From Catenuloplanes indicus (GTDB lineage: Bacteria > Actinomycetota > Actinomycetes > Mycobacteriales > Micromonosporaceae), in assembly GCF_030813715.1 (NCBI RefSeq), contig NZ_JAUSUZ010000001.1, forward strand, positions 1,116,001-1,180,000: a stretch of DNA of 64,000 nt. The letters run 5' to 3'. This document shows, in pieces, positions 9,363-17,154 of this stretch. A program made the translations under genes and the position numbers. The notes under the pieces are model-generated. The model searched no databases. It had not been told where the DNA came from and worked only from the letters and a program-made list of their open reading frames with translations. Numbering within the stretch: the first letter of the stretch is position 1; the number at the start of each line of letters is the position of its first letter.

Positions 9363-9374
9363 CGAAGGAGACCG

Positions 9375-10454
9375 ATGAGCCTCTTGGCGCGCAGCACCCG
9401 CGGCATCACGCTGGCCCACGTCCGGCACGTCACGCCGGTGCCGCCGGGCCGGGCGACCGGCACGGTCGCGCGGGTCTACCACGACATGGAACGCGAGTTC
9501 GGCATGCTGGCCCCGCCGATCGCGCTGCACGCACCGGCGCCGGACGCGCTGGCCGGCGCGTGGGTCGTCTTCCGGGAGACGATGCTGCCGTCGGTGGCGG
9601 CGTCCCGGGCGGCGAAGGAGACGGTGGCGGCCGCCGTGTCGCTCGCGAACCGGTGCCCGTACTGCGTCGACGTGCACGGCGCCACGCTGGACGGGCTGAC
9701 CACCGGTGGGGACGCCCGGGCGCTGGCCGCGGGCCGGCTCGGCGAGATGACCGACCCGGCGATGCGCGCGCTGGCCCGGTGGGCACGCCGCGACGGCGGG
9801 CCGGTGCCGTTCCCCGGCTCCGGCGCGCAGCTGCCGGAACTGGTCGCGACGGCGGTGGTCTTCGCATACCTGAACCGGATGGTGAACGTGTTCCTGCGCG
9901 ACTCACCGCTGCCGCCGCTGACCGGGCTGGCCGCGGGCCTGGCCCGCCGGGGTGCGGCCCGGGTGATGGGCCGGCTGGCACGCGGGCGGGCGCGGCCGGG
10001 CGCGTCGCTGGGCCTGCTGCCCGGGCCGGCGGCGGCCGGTCCCGCATGGGCCGCGGGACAGCCGCACATCGCGGGCGCGCTGGCCGGCGCCACGGCGGCG
10101 CTGGAGACCGCGGCGGAGCCGCACGTCGCCGCGCCGGTCCGGGCGGTGGTCAGCGGGTTGCTGGACGGCGGTGCGGCGGGGCCGTGGAACGGCGGTGCGG
10201 CGGGGCCGTGGAACGGCGGTGCGGCGGCCGGGCCGTGGAACGATGGCGGCGCGGTGGCATCGTTGCCGGCGGCGCTGCGGCCGGCCGGGCGGCTGGCGAT
10301 GCTGACCGCGCTGGCGTCCTACCGGGTGACCGATGCCGTGGTCGAGGAGGCCCGGTCCAGCGGTCTCAACGACGCCGGACTGGTCCGCCTGACCGCGTGG
10401 GCGAGCTGGTCGGCGGCCCGGCGGACGGGTGCGGAGCTCGCGTCCGTGCGGTGA
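9375..10454 (+). CDS. Carboxymuconolactone decarboxylase/AhpD-like protein (copy 2)
   Basis: 359 residues from ATG 9375 with AAGGAG at 6 bases. It is paralogous over its length to the protein at 5832-6902: HVTPVPPGRATGTVARVYHDMEREFG, then KETVAAAVSLANRCPYCVDVH with the Glu-CxxC-His site, FAYLNRMVNVFL and LTALASYRVTD. A low-complexity insertion near residue 270 contains three tandem copies of a GGAAGPWN-type unit encoded by a 24-base repeat, absent from copy 1. It follows the GMC gene and a hairpin, so it may be expressed at a different level from the two upstream genes. A redox or isomerising role is inferred only. Confidence 0.82.
   Translation: MSLLARSTRGITLAHVRHVTPVPPGRATGTVARVYHDMEREFGMLAPPIALHAPAPDALAGAWVVFRETMLPSVAASRAAKETVAAAVSLANRCPYCVDVHGATLDGLTTGGDARALAAGRLGEMTDPAMRALARWARRDGGPVPFPGSGAQLPELVATAVVFAYLNRMVNVFLRDSPLPPLTGLAAGLARRGAARVMGRLARGRARPGASLGLLPGPAAAGPAWAAGQPHIAGALAGATAALETAAEPHVAAPVRAVVSGLLDGGAAGPWNGGAAGPWNGGAAAGPWNDGGAVASLPAALRPAGRLAMLTALASYRVTDAVVEEARSSGLNDAGLVRLTAWASWSAARRTGAELASVR
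10170..10245 (+). repeat. In-frame 24-base tandem repeat inside the decarboxylase-like gene
   Basis: Three near-identical copies of a 24-base unit beginning ggcggtgcggcggggccg; the last has a short insertion. The reading frame is kept, giving repeated GGAAGPWN octapeptides. Likely replication slippage in a surface loop or linker. Confidence 0.85.
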
Positions 10455-10456
10455 CC

Positions 10457-10489
10457 CGGCGAGACCCGGCCACGCGCCGGGTCTCGCCG
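10457..10489. terminator. Bidirectional terminator hairpin
   Basis: Perfect 13-bp stem (10457-10469 with 10477-10489) around a 7-base loop between the convergent ends of the decarboxylase-like gene (+) and the SgcJ-like gene (-). Confidence 0.85.
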
Positions 10490-10501
10490 TTCGCGCGTAC
10501 C

Positions 10502-10927
10502 TCAGCGCGGGTCGCGCGGGCAGTTCTGGTAGACCGCGAGCTGCCAGCGGTCCTCGCGGCGGACCAGGATCCACGAGGCCCGGATCGCCGCCGCGCCGTC
10601 GAGTTCCTCCGCGTCCGGCGCCAGCACGCCGCCCTCGGTGATCACCGCGACCACGTCCGGCCCGAGCACCTTCATCTCGATCGGCCGCCCGGTGACCCGG
10701 GTCCCGGCGTACGGCCCGGCGTAGGCCTTCGTCATGAACTCGCGGATCTCGGCGCGGCCCTTCTTGTACAGGCCGGGCAGGATCATCGTGCCGTCCGCCG
10801 CGAACAGGTCGGCGAACTCGTCCGCGTCGTGGGCGGCCCACGCCCGGATCATCCGGGCCGGCACCGCGGCGATGGCCGCCTGGTCCGCCGCGGACGGCGC
10901 GGCGGGAGCGGTCGGGGTGGTGGTCAT
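10502..10927 (-). CDS. SgcJ/EcaC-family protein (SnoaL/NTF2-like fold)
   Basis: 141 residues. The pattern MIRAWAAHDADEFADLFAADGTMILPG, KGRAEIREFMTKAY, and a C-terminal ASWILVRREDRWQLAVYQNC is that of the SgcJ/EcaC family, named in part from the C-1027 enediyne cluster and built on the NTF2-like cone fold. Such proteins are proposed to act on enediyne-core maturation or as small-ligand cyclase or hydroxylase-like proteins; a definite reaction is not established. The ATG at 10927 sits behind an AGGAGG-type site. It is 17 bases downstream of the SCP2 gene on the same strand, forming a two-gene operon. Its presence strengthens the enediyne assignment of this region. Confidence 0.87.
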   Translation of the reverse strand: MTTTPTAPAAPSAADQAAIAAVPARMIRAWAAHDADEFADLFAADGTMILPGLYKKGRAEIREFMTKAYAGPYAGTRVTGRPIEMKVLGPDVVAVITEGGVLAPDAEELDGAAAIRASWILVRREDRWQLAVYQNCPRDPR

Positions 10928-10944
10928 GCGGTCTCCTCCTGCGG

Positions 10945-11391
10945 TCAGACTTTCGGGGGGTCGAACAGGCTCGGGAACCTCGCGGTGAGCGCCAGGTCGC
11001 CGGTGGTGCGCATCCGGCCACGCATGATCAGCAGCACCGCGTGCACGTTGCCGGTGACGAGGCGCAGGAAGTCGACCGCGCCGAGCGTCAGGGTGAGCTG
11101 CGGGGTACCGATCCGGGTGGGCGAGACGGTGCACGTACCGTCCGAGATGACCATCTCGTAGTGGTCGTCGCCGCCGTCCGCGCGGCCGATCCGCCAGTGG
11201 ACGACCGCCCGCAGACCGGCGGCCCGGTCGGCGCGGAACACCTCCGGCATCCGCCGGAAGACCTCCTCGATCACGTCGGTACGCCGCGCGCCGCCCATCA
11301 GCGCCTCGAGCTGCGCGGTCGACGCCGCCTTGACGAACCGCCCGAACCCCAGCGGCCCGAGCGCCGCCGGATTGTCCTGGTCAACCGACAT
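10945..11391 (-). CDS. SCP2 sterol-transfer domain protein
   Basis: 148 residues. The fold is suggested by VIEEVFRRMPEVFRAD near the N terminus, VVHWRIGR followed by YEMVISDGTCTV, then a hydrophobic LTLTLGAVDFLRLVTGNVHAVLLIMRGRMRTTGDLALTARFPSLF spread over the C-terminal half, which is typical of SCP2-like lipid-binding domains. It probably binds a hydrophobic small molecule. Two adjacent ATGs exist (11394 and 11391); the second is preferred because AAGGGG is then about 6 bases away. It is the first gene of an operon with the SgcJ-like protein and divergent from the TIGR03084-like gene, so it may carry or shield a lipophilic cluster intermediate (inference). Confidence 0.8.
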   Translation of the reverse strand: MSVDQDNPAALGPLGFGRFVKAASTAQLEALMGGARRTDVIEEVFRRMPEVFRADRAAGLRAVVHWRIGRADGGDDHYEMVISDGTCTVSPTRIGTPQLTLTLGAVDFLRLVTGNVHAVLLIMRGRMRTTGDLALTARFPSLFDPPKV

Positions 11392-11576
11392 CATCGTCCC
11401 CTTCGCCGCGCTGGCCGATCGCTTCGATTCTGATCGGCCCGGGAGAGCGGGACACCTTCCAGGTTGCGGGCCCACGGCGCTGAGCAACGAGGAAGAAGAC
11501 TTCCCCCGCGCGCCCCCGCATGCTCGAACGGCTCCCCGTAGACGACCACCTCGTGCGCGAGGGAAGGAGACCGTCC

Positions 11577-12389
11577 ATGACCGACGGAAAGCCGATCATC
11601 CTGGACCTGATCGCGGAGGGCGACGAGCTCGACCGTCTGCTGATCGATCTCGACGACCACGCCTGGCGCACGCCCACACCGGCGCCGGGCTGGACCGTGG
11701 CGCATCAGGTCGCCCACCTGGCCGCCACGTTCCGGATGGCCGCGATGGCGGTGTCCACGCCGGACCGGTTCACCGCGATGACCGCGCGGCTCGGCCCGGA
11801 CTTCAACGCCAACGTCGCGCACGCGCTGGCCGAGTTCCTGGCCGAGCCGCCGCAGGCGCTGTTCTCCCGGTGGCGGGCCGAGCGGGCCCGCGCGGAGCAG
11901 GCGCTCGCCTCGGTCAGCGGCGACCTGGTGGTGCCGTGGCTGGTGCGCCCGCTGCCCGCGTCGGTGCTCGCCGCGGCCGGAATGATGGAGCTGTTCGCGC
12001 ACGGGCAGGACATCGCGGACGCGCTCGGCCGCGAGCGCCGGTACACCGACCGGCTCCGGCACCTGGCCGGTTTCGGCGTACGGACCTGGGACTTCGGGTT
12101 CATCAACAACGGGCTGGAGGTGCCGGCCGAGCCGATGCGCTTCGAGCTGACGGCACCGTCCGGCGCGCTGTGGACGTTCGGGCCGGCCGAGGCGGCGCAG
12201 CGGGTCACCGGCCCGGCGGTCGACTTCTGCATGCTGGTCACCCGGCGCCGGCACCGGGACGATCTGGCGATGCGGGCCGAGGGCGCCGACGCCGACCGAT
12301 GGCTGTCGATCGCGCAGGCGTACCGCGGCCCGGCGGGCGAGGGCCGGCGGCCGGGGCAGTTCGCCGCCTCCTCCGCACCGGCGCGCTGA
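11577..12389 (+). CDS. TIGR03084-like DinB/maleylpyruvate-isomerase-type metal-binding protein
   Basis: 270 residues from ATG 11577 with GGAAGGAG upstream. The DinB-fold N terminus has the signature WTVAHQVAHLAATF with metal-ligand His residues, MMELFAHGQDIADALG in the middle and a C-terminal SCP2-like part (FELTAPSGALWTFGP, FCMLVTRRRHRDDLAM). Relatives are mycothiol-dependent or mycothiol-like metalloenzymes such as maleylpyruvate isomerase and bacillithiol/mycothiol transferases. In an enediyne setting a thiol transferase could protect against or process electrophilic intermediates, but this is inference. It is transcribed divergently from the SCP2 gene. Confidence 0.8.
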   Translation: MTDGKPIILDLIAEGDELDRLLIDLDDHAWRTPTPAPGWTVAHQVAHLAATFRMAAMAVSTPDRFTAMTARLGPDFNANVAHALAEFLAEPPQALFSRWRAERARAEQALASVSGDLVVPWLVRPLPASVLAAAGMMELFAHGQDIADALGRERRYTDRLRHLAGFGVRTWDFGFINNGLEVPAEPMRFELTAPSGALWTFGPAEAAQRVTGPAVDFCMLVTRRRHRDDLAMRAEGADADRWLSIAQAYRGPAGEGRRPGQFAASSAPAR

Positions 12390-12392
12390 CGA

Positions 12393-12429
12393 CGTGGTGA
12401 GGCCGGGTCGCCGGCCCGGCCTCACCACG
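12393..12429. terminator. Bidirectional terminator hairpin
   Basis: Perfect 15-bp stem (12393-12407 with 12415-12429) and 7-base loop between the convergent TIGR03084-like (+) and MerR (-) genes. Confidence 0.88.
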
Positions 12430-12435
12430 CGCGGC

Positions 12436-13071
12436 TCAGTCCTCGGCGGCCGGGCCGAATCGGCGGGTGACGTGGTGCTCGCGGGCCATCCGGCCCATGG
12501 CGGTCAGCGCGACCTCGAACATCAGCCCGCGCACCACCGCGGCCGCGCGCTCGCCGTTGGTCGGCGCCGCCGGGACGAAGTCCAGCTCACCCTGGACGAG
12601 GTCGTCCGCCGCCGCCGCGTACGGCAGGAAGAAGTCGACCTCGCAGGTGGAGCCGAGCCGTTTGAGCGCGGCGAGCACCTCGACGAGCTGCCGGCGGGAG
12701 ACCGCGTCCTGGTCCAGCGACCAGCCCATCCGGTCGACGAGCGCGTCGACGTCGGTGCGGGCGGCGTCCGCCTCCGGGCCGCCGGTGCACCGGTGGTCCG
12801 CGGCGACCGCGGCCTCCATCACCCGGTAGAGCCCGGCCAGCGGCAGCCGGCCGTTCTCGATCGCGGACAGCAGCAGCCGGACCGAGGACAGGTCGAGCCC
12901 GGCCATCACGGTGAGCGTGCGGATCAGGCGAAGCCGGTTGACGTGCGCCTCGCCGTACGAGGCCTGGTTGCGGTTGGTGGGCCGGCCCGGCGGGAGCAGC
13001 CGCTCCCGGAGGTAGAACTTGATCGTTCCGACCGGTGTGCCCGCGCGCCGGCTGAGTTCCGAGATTCGCAT
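12436..13071 (-). CDS. MerR-family transcriptional regulator
   Basis: 211 residues. The N-terminal winged helix-turn-helix is plain: MRISELSRRAGTPVGTIKFYLRERLL, then QASYGEAHVNRLRLIRTL, the usual MerR DNA-binding and coupling helices. The C-terminal ligand or effector region is long and helical and carries only scattered Cys residues, not a metal-binding cluster, so a small organic inducer is more likely than a metal. It lies 57 bases downstream of the AraC-type gene on the same strand, so the two regulators probably form one operon. Whether they control the enediyne genes is not shown. Confidence 0.88.
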   Translation of the reverse strand: MRISELSRRAGTPVGTIKFYLRERLLPPGRPTNRNQASYGEAHVNRLRLIRTLTVMAGLDLSSVRLLLSAIENGRLPLAGLYRVMEAAVAADHRCTGGPEADAARTDVDALVDRMGWSLDQDAVSRRQLVEVLAALKRLGSTCEVDFFLPYAAAADDLVQGELDFVPAAPTNGERAAAVVRGLMFEVALTAMGRMAREHHVTRRFGPAAED

Positions 13072-13128
13072 GGAGCTCCCCAGCTCGTGATCATTCGCTG
13101 ACTGTCGTCCACGGCCTGGCGACGCTGC

Positions 13129-13914
13129 TCAGGCCGCCATCCGGTCGTGCTCGCGCCGGCGCGCCAACGCCCATTCGCGGGCGTCGAGCAGCGCGAGCAG
13201 CACCGGCGGGTCGAGGTCGCGCGCCGGGTTGAGGCACATGTCGACCTCGATGCGGACGCCGGCACGGATCGTCAGCGGGCCGCGCGTGCCGACCCAGACG
13301 TCCTGCGCCTGCGCGCGCGGGCCGGGGCGGATGCCGCGCGGTGCGTCCGTGACCGCCTGGGCGAGCAGGTACCACGAACCGGCCGGCACCTCGTCGAAGC
13401 AGTATCGGCCCGGGCCGTCGAGGACGGCGCACCGCACCGGCCGGCCCTCGGGTATTCGGTCCGCGAACAGCCCGATGAACACCGGCCCGAAGCGCTCCAC
13501 CGGACCGCGGACGTCGCCGGTGACCCGGGCCGGCGACTCCTGCCCGGCACCGAACCGGCTGTCGACCGGGATCTCCGGCGCGTACCCGGCCAGTCGCCGG
13601 TACGCGGTCGGCGACATCCCGACGCTGCGGCTGAACCGGGAGCTGAACGTGCCGACGCTGTTGTACCCGACGCAGAGGCTGATGTCGGCGACGTTGAGCG
13701 ACGTGGAGACGAGCAGCGTCTTCGCCCGTTGCAGGCGCAGTGCGGACAGGAAGCGGCCCGGTGAGACGCCGGTGGCCCGCTGGAAGACCCGGGAGAAGTG
13801 GAACTTGCTGAACATGGCCGACCGGGCCAGGTCATCGACGGTGATCTGCTCGCCGAGGTTCATTCGCATGGTGGTGATGGCGCGCCTGACCGCACGCTCG
13901 GCCGACTCGTCCAC
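13129..13914 (-). CDS. AraC-family transcriptional regulator
   Basis: 261 residues, GTG start with GGAGG 5 bases before it. The DNA-binding domain is N-terminal (residues ~1-105): two HTHs around VDDLARSAMFSKFHFSRVF and VADISLCVGYNSVGTFSSRFSRSVGMSPTAYRR. The C-terminal ~150 residues form a separate domain containing PVFIGLFADRIPEGRPV, GPGRYCFDEVPAGSWYLLAQAV and VDMCLNPARDLDPPVLLALLD, which looks like a beta-rich ligand-binding domain. The DNA-binding domain first, sensor second order is a known AraC variant. It faces a 652-base divergent region leading to the P450 gene, a plausible site for its operators. Confidence 0.9.
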   Translation of the reverse strand: MDESAERAVRRAITTMRMNLGEQITVDDLARSAMFSKFHFSRVFQRATGVSPGRFLSALRLQRAKTLLVSTSLNVADISLCVGYNSVGTFSSRFSRSVGMSPTAYRRLAGYAPEIPVDSRFGAGQESPARVTGDVRGPVERFGPVFIGLFADRIPEGRPVRCAVLDGPGRYCFDEVPAGSWYLLAQAVTDAPRGIRPGPRAQAQDVWVGTRGPLTIRAGVRIEVDMCLNPARDLDPPVLLALLDAREWALARRREHDRMAA

Positions 13915-14566
13915 GGGGCCTCCGTCTGAACATGAACTGGGGGGTACGGCCGGAAAGGCGTCCAGCGCGCCGATGCACCGAGCGCTCCCGGGAGCCGCTT
14001 CACACGGGAATGAGACGAGGAATTGGACGGGGAAGCGTTGTTATTAGCCGACGACTGACCCGTGTATTAGTCCATTCTTCCTCGCCGAGCCCTGCTCCGG
14101 GCTCTTTCCGGAGTCGACGGTAGCGGAGGCCGTCGCGCTTAGCAACGCCTTGCGTACGCGTTGTACTCATCTGGATCGCTTCAAGATAAACGCGCGCTGG
14201 TCAACCGGCCACCCGAGCGACGATCACCATCGTCGCCGGTAACTGCATTAGCCAATATGGAAACCGACGCTCACCAATCTATAATCGAGCCTCCCACCAG
14301 CGGTAAGGCGCCACCGCGCTATGCGCCGCGCGCCGGCGCTATGCGCCCGCGCGCCGTCCGCAACCCGGGAGCGGCCCGGCGATCCTCATTCTTCGGAACA
14401 ATCGTCGAAGACGACCATCCTCGTCATCCGTCATAAGCGCCGCTAATCCGGCCTTTCGCACCACCGCGCTCCCGCCCGGGGCCGCAACGTGGAAGATGCC
14501 ACCCCCGGCCGGGCGTCCGTACCGTCGGATGAGACGGACGCCAGACCCTCCACTCAGGAGATTCGG
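13915..14566. promoter_or_regulatory. Long divergent intergenic region between AraC and P450 genes
   Basis: 652 bases without a convincing gene and visibly richer in A/T than its surroundings, mainly about 14030-14290. It includes short palindromic words such as gcgtacgc near 14152. It probably holds promoters and operators for the AraC/MerR operon and the P450, but no operator repeat was clear enough to define. The ORFs in it lack ribosome sites and coding bias. Confidence 0.5.
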
Positions 14567-15805
14567 ATGCAGGAACGCTGCCCGTACCGGCTCGACGTGA
14601 CCGGTCAGGACGTGCACGGTGAAGCACAGGAGCTGCGTGCGCAGGGCTCGGGGATCGCCATGGTGACCCTGCCCGGCGACGTCCGGGGCTGGGTCGTGGT
14701 CGGTCACGACCTCGCGAAGGAACTGCTGACCAGCCCGCTGGTCTCCAAGAACCCCCGGTTGCACTGGCCACAGTGGATCAACGGTGAGATCGGTGCCGAC
14801 TGGCCGCTGGCCAGCTGGCCCACGATGGAGAACATGACCACCGCCTACGGACCGGAGGCGCAACGGCTGCGCCGTCCGGTGGTGAAGGCGTTCACCCCCA
14901 AGCGGGTGCGGTCGATGCAGCCGTACATCGAGCGCACCGTGCAGTACCTGCTGGACCGGCTGGCCGAGACGCCGCCCGGCGAGGTCGTCGACCTCAAGCG
15001 CAACTTCTCCTACCAGCTGCCGGCGACCATCATCTGCGACCTGTTCGGCGTCCCGGAGGCCGACCGCGCGACGGTGCTGCGCGGCGGCGAGAAGACGCCG
15101 GACTCGTCGCTCACGCCGGAGGAGGCCGAGGCCAACATCCGCGACTGGACCGAGCAGTTCACCAAGCTCATCCAGGCCAAGCGCGCAAACCCGGGTGACG
15201 ACCTGACCAGCGAGCTGGTCAACGTCGACGGCGAGGAGCGGCTGACCGACAGCGAGCTGATCGGCACGCTGTTCGTGGCGCTCGGCGCCGGCTCGGAGAC
15301 GGTGATGAACCTGGTCACGCACGCGGTGCACAAACTGCTCACGCACCCCGAGCAGCGGGCCGCGGTGGAAGCGGGCCGGGCCTCGTGGGACGACGTCATC
15401 GAGGAGACGCTGCGCCTGGAGTCGCCGCTGAACATGCTGCCGCTGCGGTTCGCGGTCGAGGACCTGGTGCTCGACGGCGTGACCGTCCCCAAGGGAGACC
15501 CGATCCTGATGGGGTACGGCGCGATCGGCCGCGACCCGGCCGTGCACGGCGACACGGCCGAGGACTGGGACATCACCCGCCCGGACAAGGAGCACCTGAG
15601 CTTCGGCTTCGGCACGCACTACTGCTTCGGCGCGCCACTGGCCCGGCTCGAGGCGCGGATCGCGCTGCCCGCGCTGTTCGCCCGCTTCCCGGAGATGGAG
15701 CTGGCGGTCAAGACCGAGGAACTGGAGTCGCAGGGCACGTTCATCATGAACGGGCACAAGACGCTGCCGGTGGTCCTGGAGCGAGCGCCCGCCGTGGTGG
15801 CCTGA
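14567..15805 (+). CDS. Cytochrome P450
   Basis: 412 residues from ATG 14567 behind AGGAG. Class I bacterial P450 with I-helix ALGAGSETVMN (AGxET), K-helix EETLR (ExxR) and heme-ligand loop FGFGTHYCFGAPLARLEA. The N-terminal LVSKNPRLHWPQW resembles CYP107/105-type macrolide and polyketide hydroxylases. The C-helix motif usually written EHTRLR appears as PEAQRLRR, with Ala where a His is common. No dedicated ferredoxin gene is adjacent, so it must borrow electrons from partners encoded elsewhere. It is probably an oxidative tailoring enzyme of the enediyne or its appendages; the position cannot be inferred from the sequence. Confidence 0.95.
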   Translation: MQERCPYRLDVTGQDVHGEAQELRAQGSGIAMVTLPGDVRGWVVVGHDLAKELLTSPLVSKNPRLHWPQWINGEIGADWPLASWPTMENMTTAYGPEAQRLRRPVVKAFTPKRVRSMQPYIERTVQYLLDRLAETPPGEVVDLKRNFSYQLPATIICDLFGVPEADRATVLRGGEKTPDSSLTPEEAEANIRDWTEQFTKLIQAKRANPGDDLTSELVNVDGEERLTDSELIGTLFVALGAGSETVMNLVTHAVHKLLTHPEQRAAVEAGRASWDDVIEETLRLESPLNMLPLRFAVEDLVLDGVTVPKGDPILMGYGAIGRDPAVHGDTAEDWDITRPDKEHLSFGFGTHYCFGAPLARLEARIALPALFARFPEMELAVKTEELESQGTFIMNGHKTLPVVLERAPAVVA

Positions 15806-15818
15806 GCCGCACATGACG

Positions 15819-15849
15819 ACGCCCCGGCCGGTGCATCCGGCCGGGGCGT
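15819..15849. terminator. Bidirectional terminator hairpin
   Basis: Perfect 13-bp GC stem (15819-15831 with 15837-15849) and 5-base loop between the convergent P450 and MFS genes, followed by a short T-containing tract on the plus strand. Confidence 0.9.
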
Positions 15850-15867
15850 TCGTTCGCCGGTCACCGG

Positions 15868-17118
15868 TCAGCCGGTCACCGGCCGCGACCGGTCCGCGCC
15901 GCCCATCACGCGCGCGGCCAGCACCACGCCGACCATCAGCGGGATGATGCCGGCGAACGTCCAGGTCATGCCGATCGCCTGGGCGAACCAGCCGATCAGC
16001 GCCGGACCGAAGAGGATGCCGGCGTACGTGAACGTGGTGACCCGGGAGACGAACGTCGCCGCGCCCGGCCCGTCCCCGCCCGCGTTGCCGACCGCGCTGA
16101 AGATCAGCGGGACCAGCACCGACATGCCCGCGCCCAGGACCGCGAAGCCGGCGATCGTCACCTCCTGCGAGCGCGCGAGCACCACCACCAGCAGCCCGGC
16201 CACCGCGATCGCGCCACTGGCCCGGAACATCGTCACGTTGCCGAAGCGCGCGGTCAGCCGGTCGCCGAACAGCCGGCCCGCGGTCTGGAAAACGGTGAAC
16301 GCGGTGTAGCCGAGCGCCGCGACCGCGAGCGTGGCGCCGCGGTCCTCGTGCAGGAACACGCCGCTCCAGCTCACCACCGCGGCCTCGCCCAGCATGATGG
16401 TGAGTCCCATCAGGCCGAACACCAGCACCGGCCCGGTCCAGCCGCTGCGCCACCCGGCCCGGGGCGCCTTCGTACCGTCCGGCGCGCGCTCCTCCCGGTC
16501 GACCGAGGCGGGCAGCAGCCACAGCGAGGCGACCAGGCCGGCGACCAGCAGCACGCCGCCGACCACCAGGAACTGCCGCAACGTCGGGATACCGGCCCGG
16601 ATCACGCTGGCGCCGCCGGCCGAGGCGATCACCGCGCTGATGCTCCACGCGGCGTGGCAGCTGTTCATCGTCGGGCGGCCGCGGAGCCGCTCCACCACGA
16701 CCGCGTGACCGTTCATCGCGACGTCCAGCGTGCCGTGCACCATGCCGAGCAGCACGACCGCGACCGCGAGCACGACCACGTCACCGGCCGCCCCGATGGC
16801 GACCAGCACCAGCGGCATCAGCAGCAGCGTCAGCCGGATGACCCGTACGCTGCCGAACCGGGCCACCAGCGGGCCGACGAACTGCATGGTGAGCAGCGCC
16901 GCCGTACCGAAGCAGGTCATCACCACGCCGAGCCGCGAGTCGGTCAGCGCCAGATCCGCCTTGATCGACGGGATCCGGACGATGTAGGTGGCCAGCATCA
17001 GGCCGTTGATGAAGAAGACCGCGGTGATCGCCCACCGGGCCCGGCGGACGGTCGCGGCGTCCGGGCCGGCCGGGGACACCGGTGCGCGCGGCGTTTCCGT
17101 CTTCGTTTCGTTCACCAT
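15868..17118 (-). CDS. MFS transporter
   Basis: 416 residues with about 12 hydrophobic segments. TM1 (WAITAVFFINGLMLATYIVRIP) is followed by DSRLGVVMTCFGTAALLTMQFVGPLVARFGSVRVIR, a typical MFS loop 2-3 arrangement. It resembles the fucose-permease/YbjJ-like group of MFS proteins more than the DHA2 group. As the last gene of the VOC-flavoprotein-hydrolase-GT2 operon it is placed as an exporter or importer of a pathway compound. The direction of transport cannot be told from sequence. Confidence 0.9.
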   Translation of the reverse strand: MVNETKTETPRAPVSPAGPDAATVRRARWAITAVFFINGLMLATYIVRIPSIKADLALTDSRLGVVMTCFGTAALLTMQFVGPLVARFGSVRVIRLTLLLMPLVLVAIGAAGDVVVLAVAVVLLGMVHGTLDVAMNGHAVVVERLRGRPTMNSCHAAWSISAVIASAGGASVIRAGIPTLRQFLVVGGVLLVAGLVASLWLLPASVDREERAPDGTKAPRAGWRSGWTGPVLVFGLMGLTIMLGEAAVVSWSGVFLHEDRGATLAVAALGYTAFTVFQTAGRLFGDRLTARFGNVTMFRASGAIAVAGLLVVVLARSQEVTIAGFAVLGAGMSVLVPLIFSAVGNAGGDGPGAATFVSRVTTFTYAGILFGPALIGWFAQAIGMTWTFAGIIPLMVGVVLAARVMGGADRSRPVTG

Positions 17119-17154
17119 GCTCGACCTCCGTGGGTCAAAGTGGGGTGCGGCGAC

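Noticed and set aside
12436-13914. MerR and AraC genes as proven enediyne regulators
   Set aside because: They lie inside the cluster but no shared operator could be identified, so pathway control is left as a possibility.
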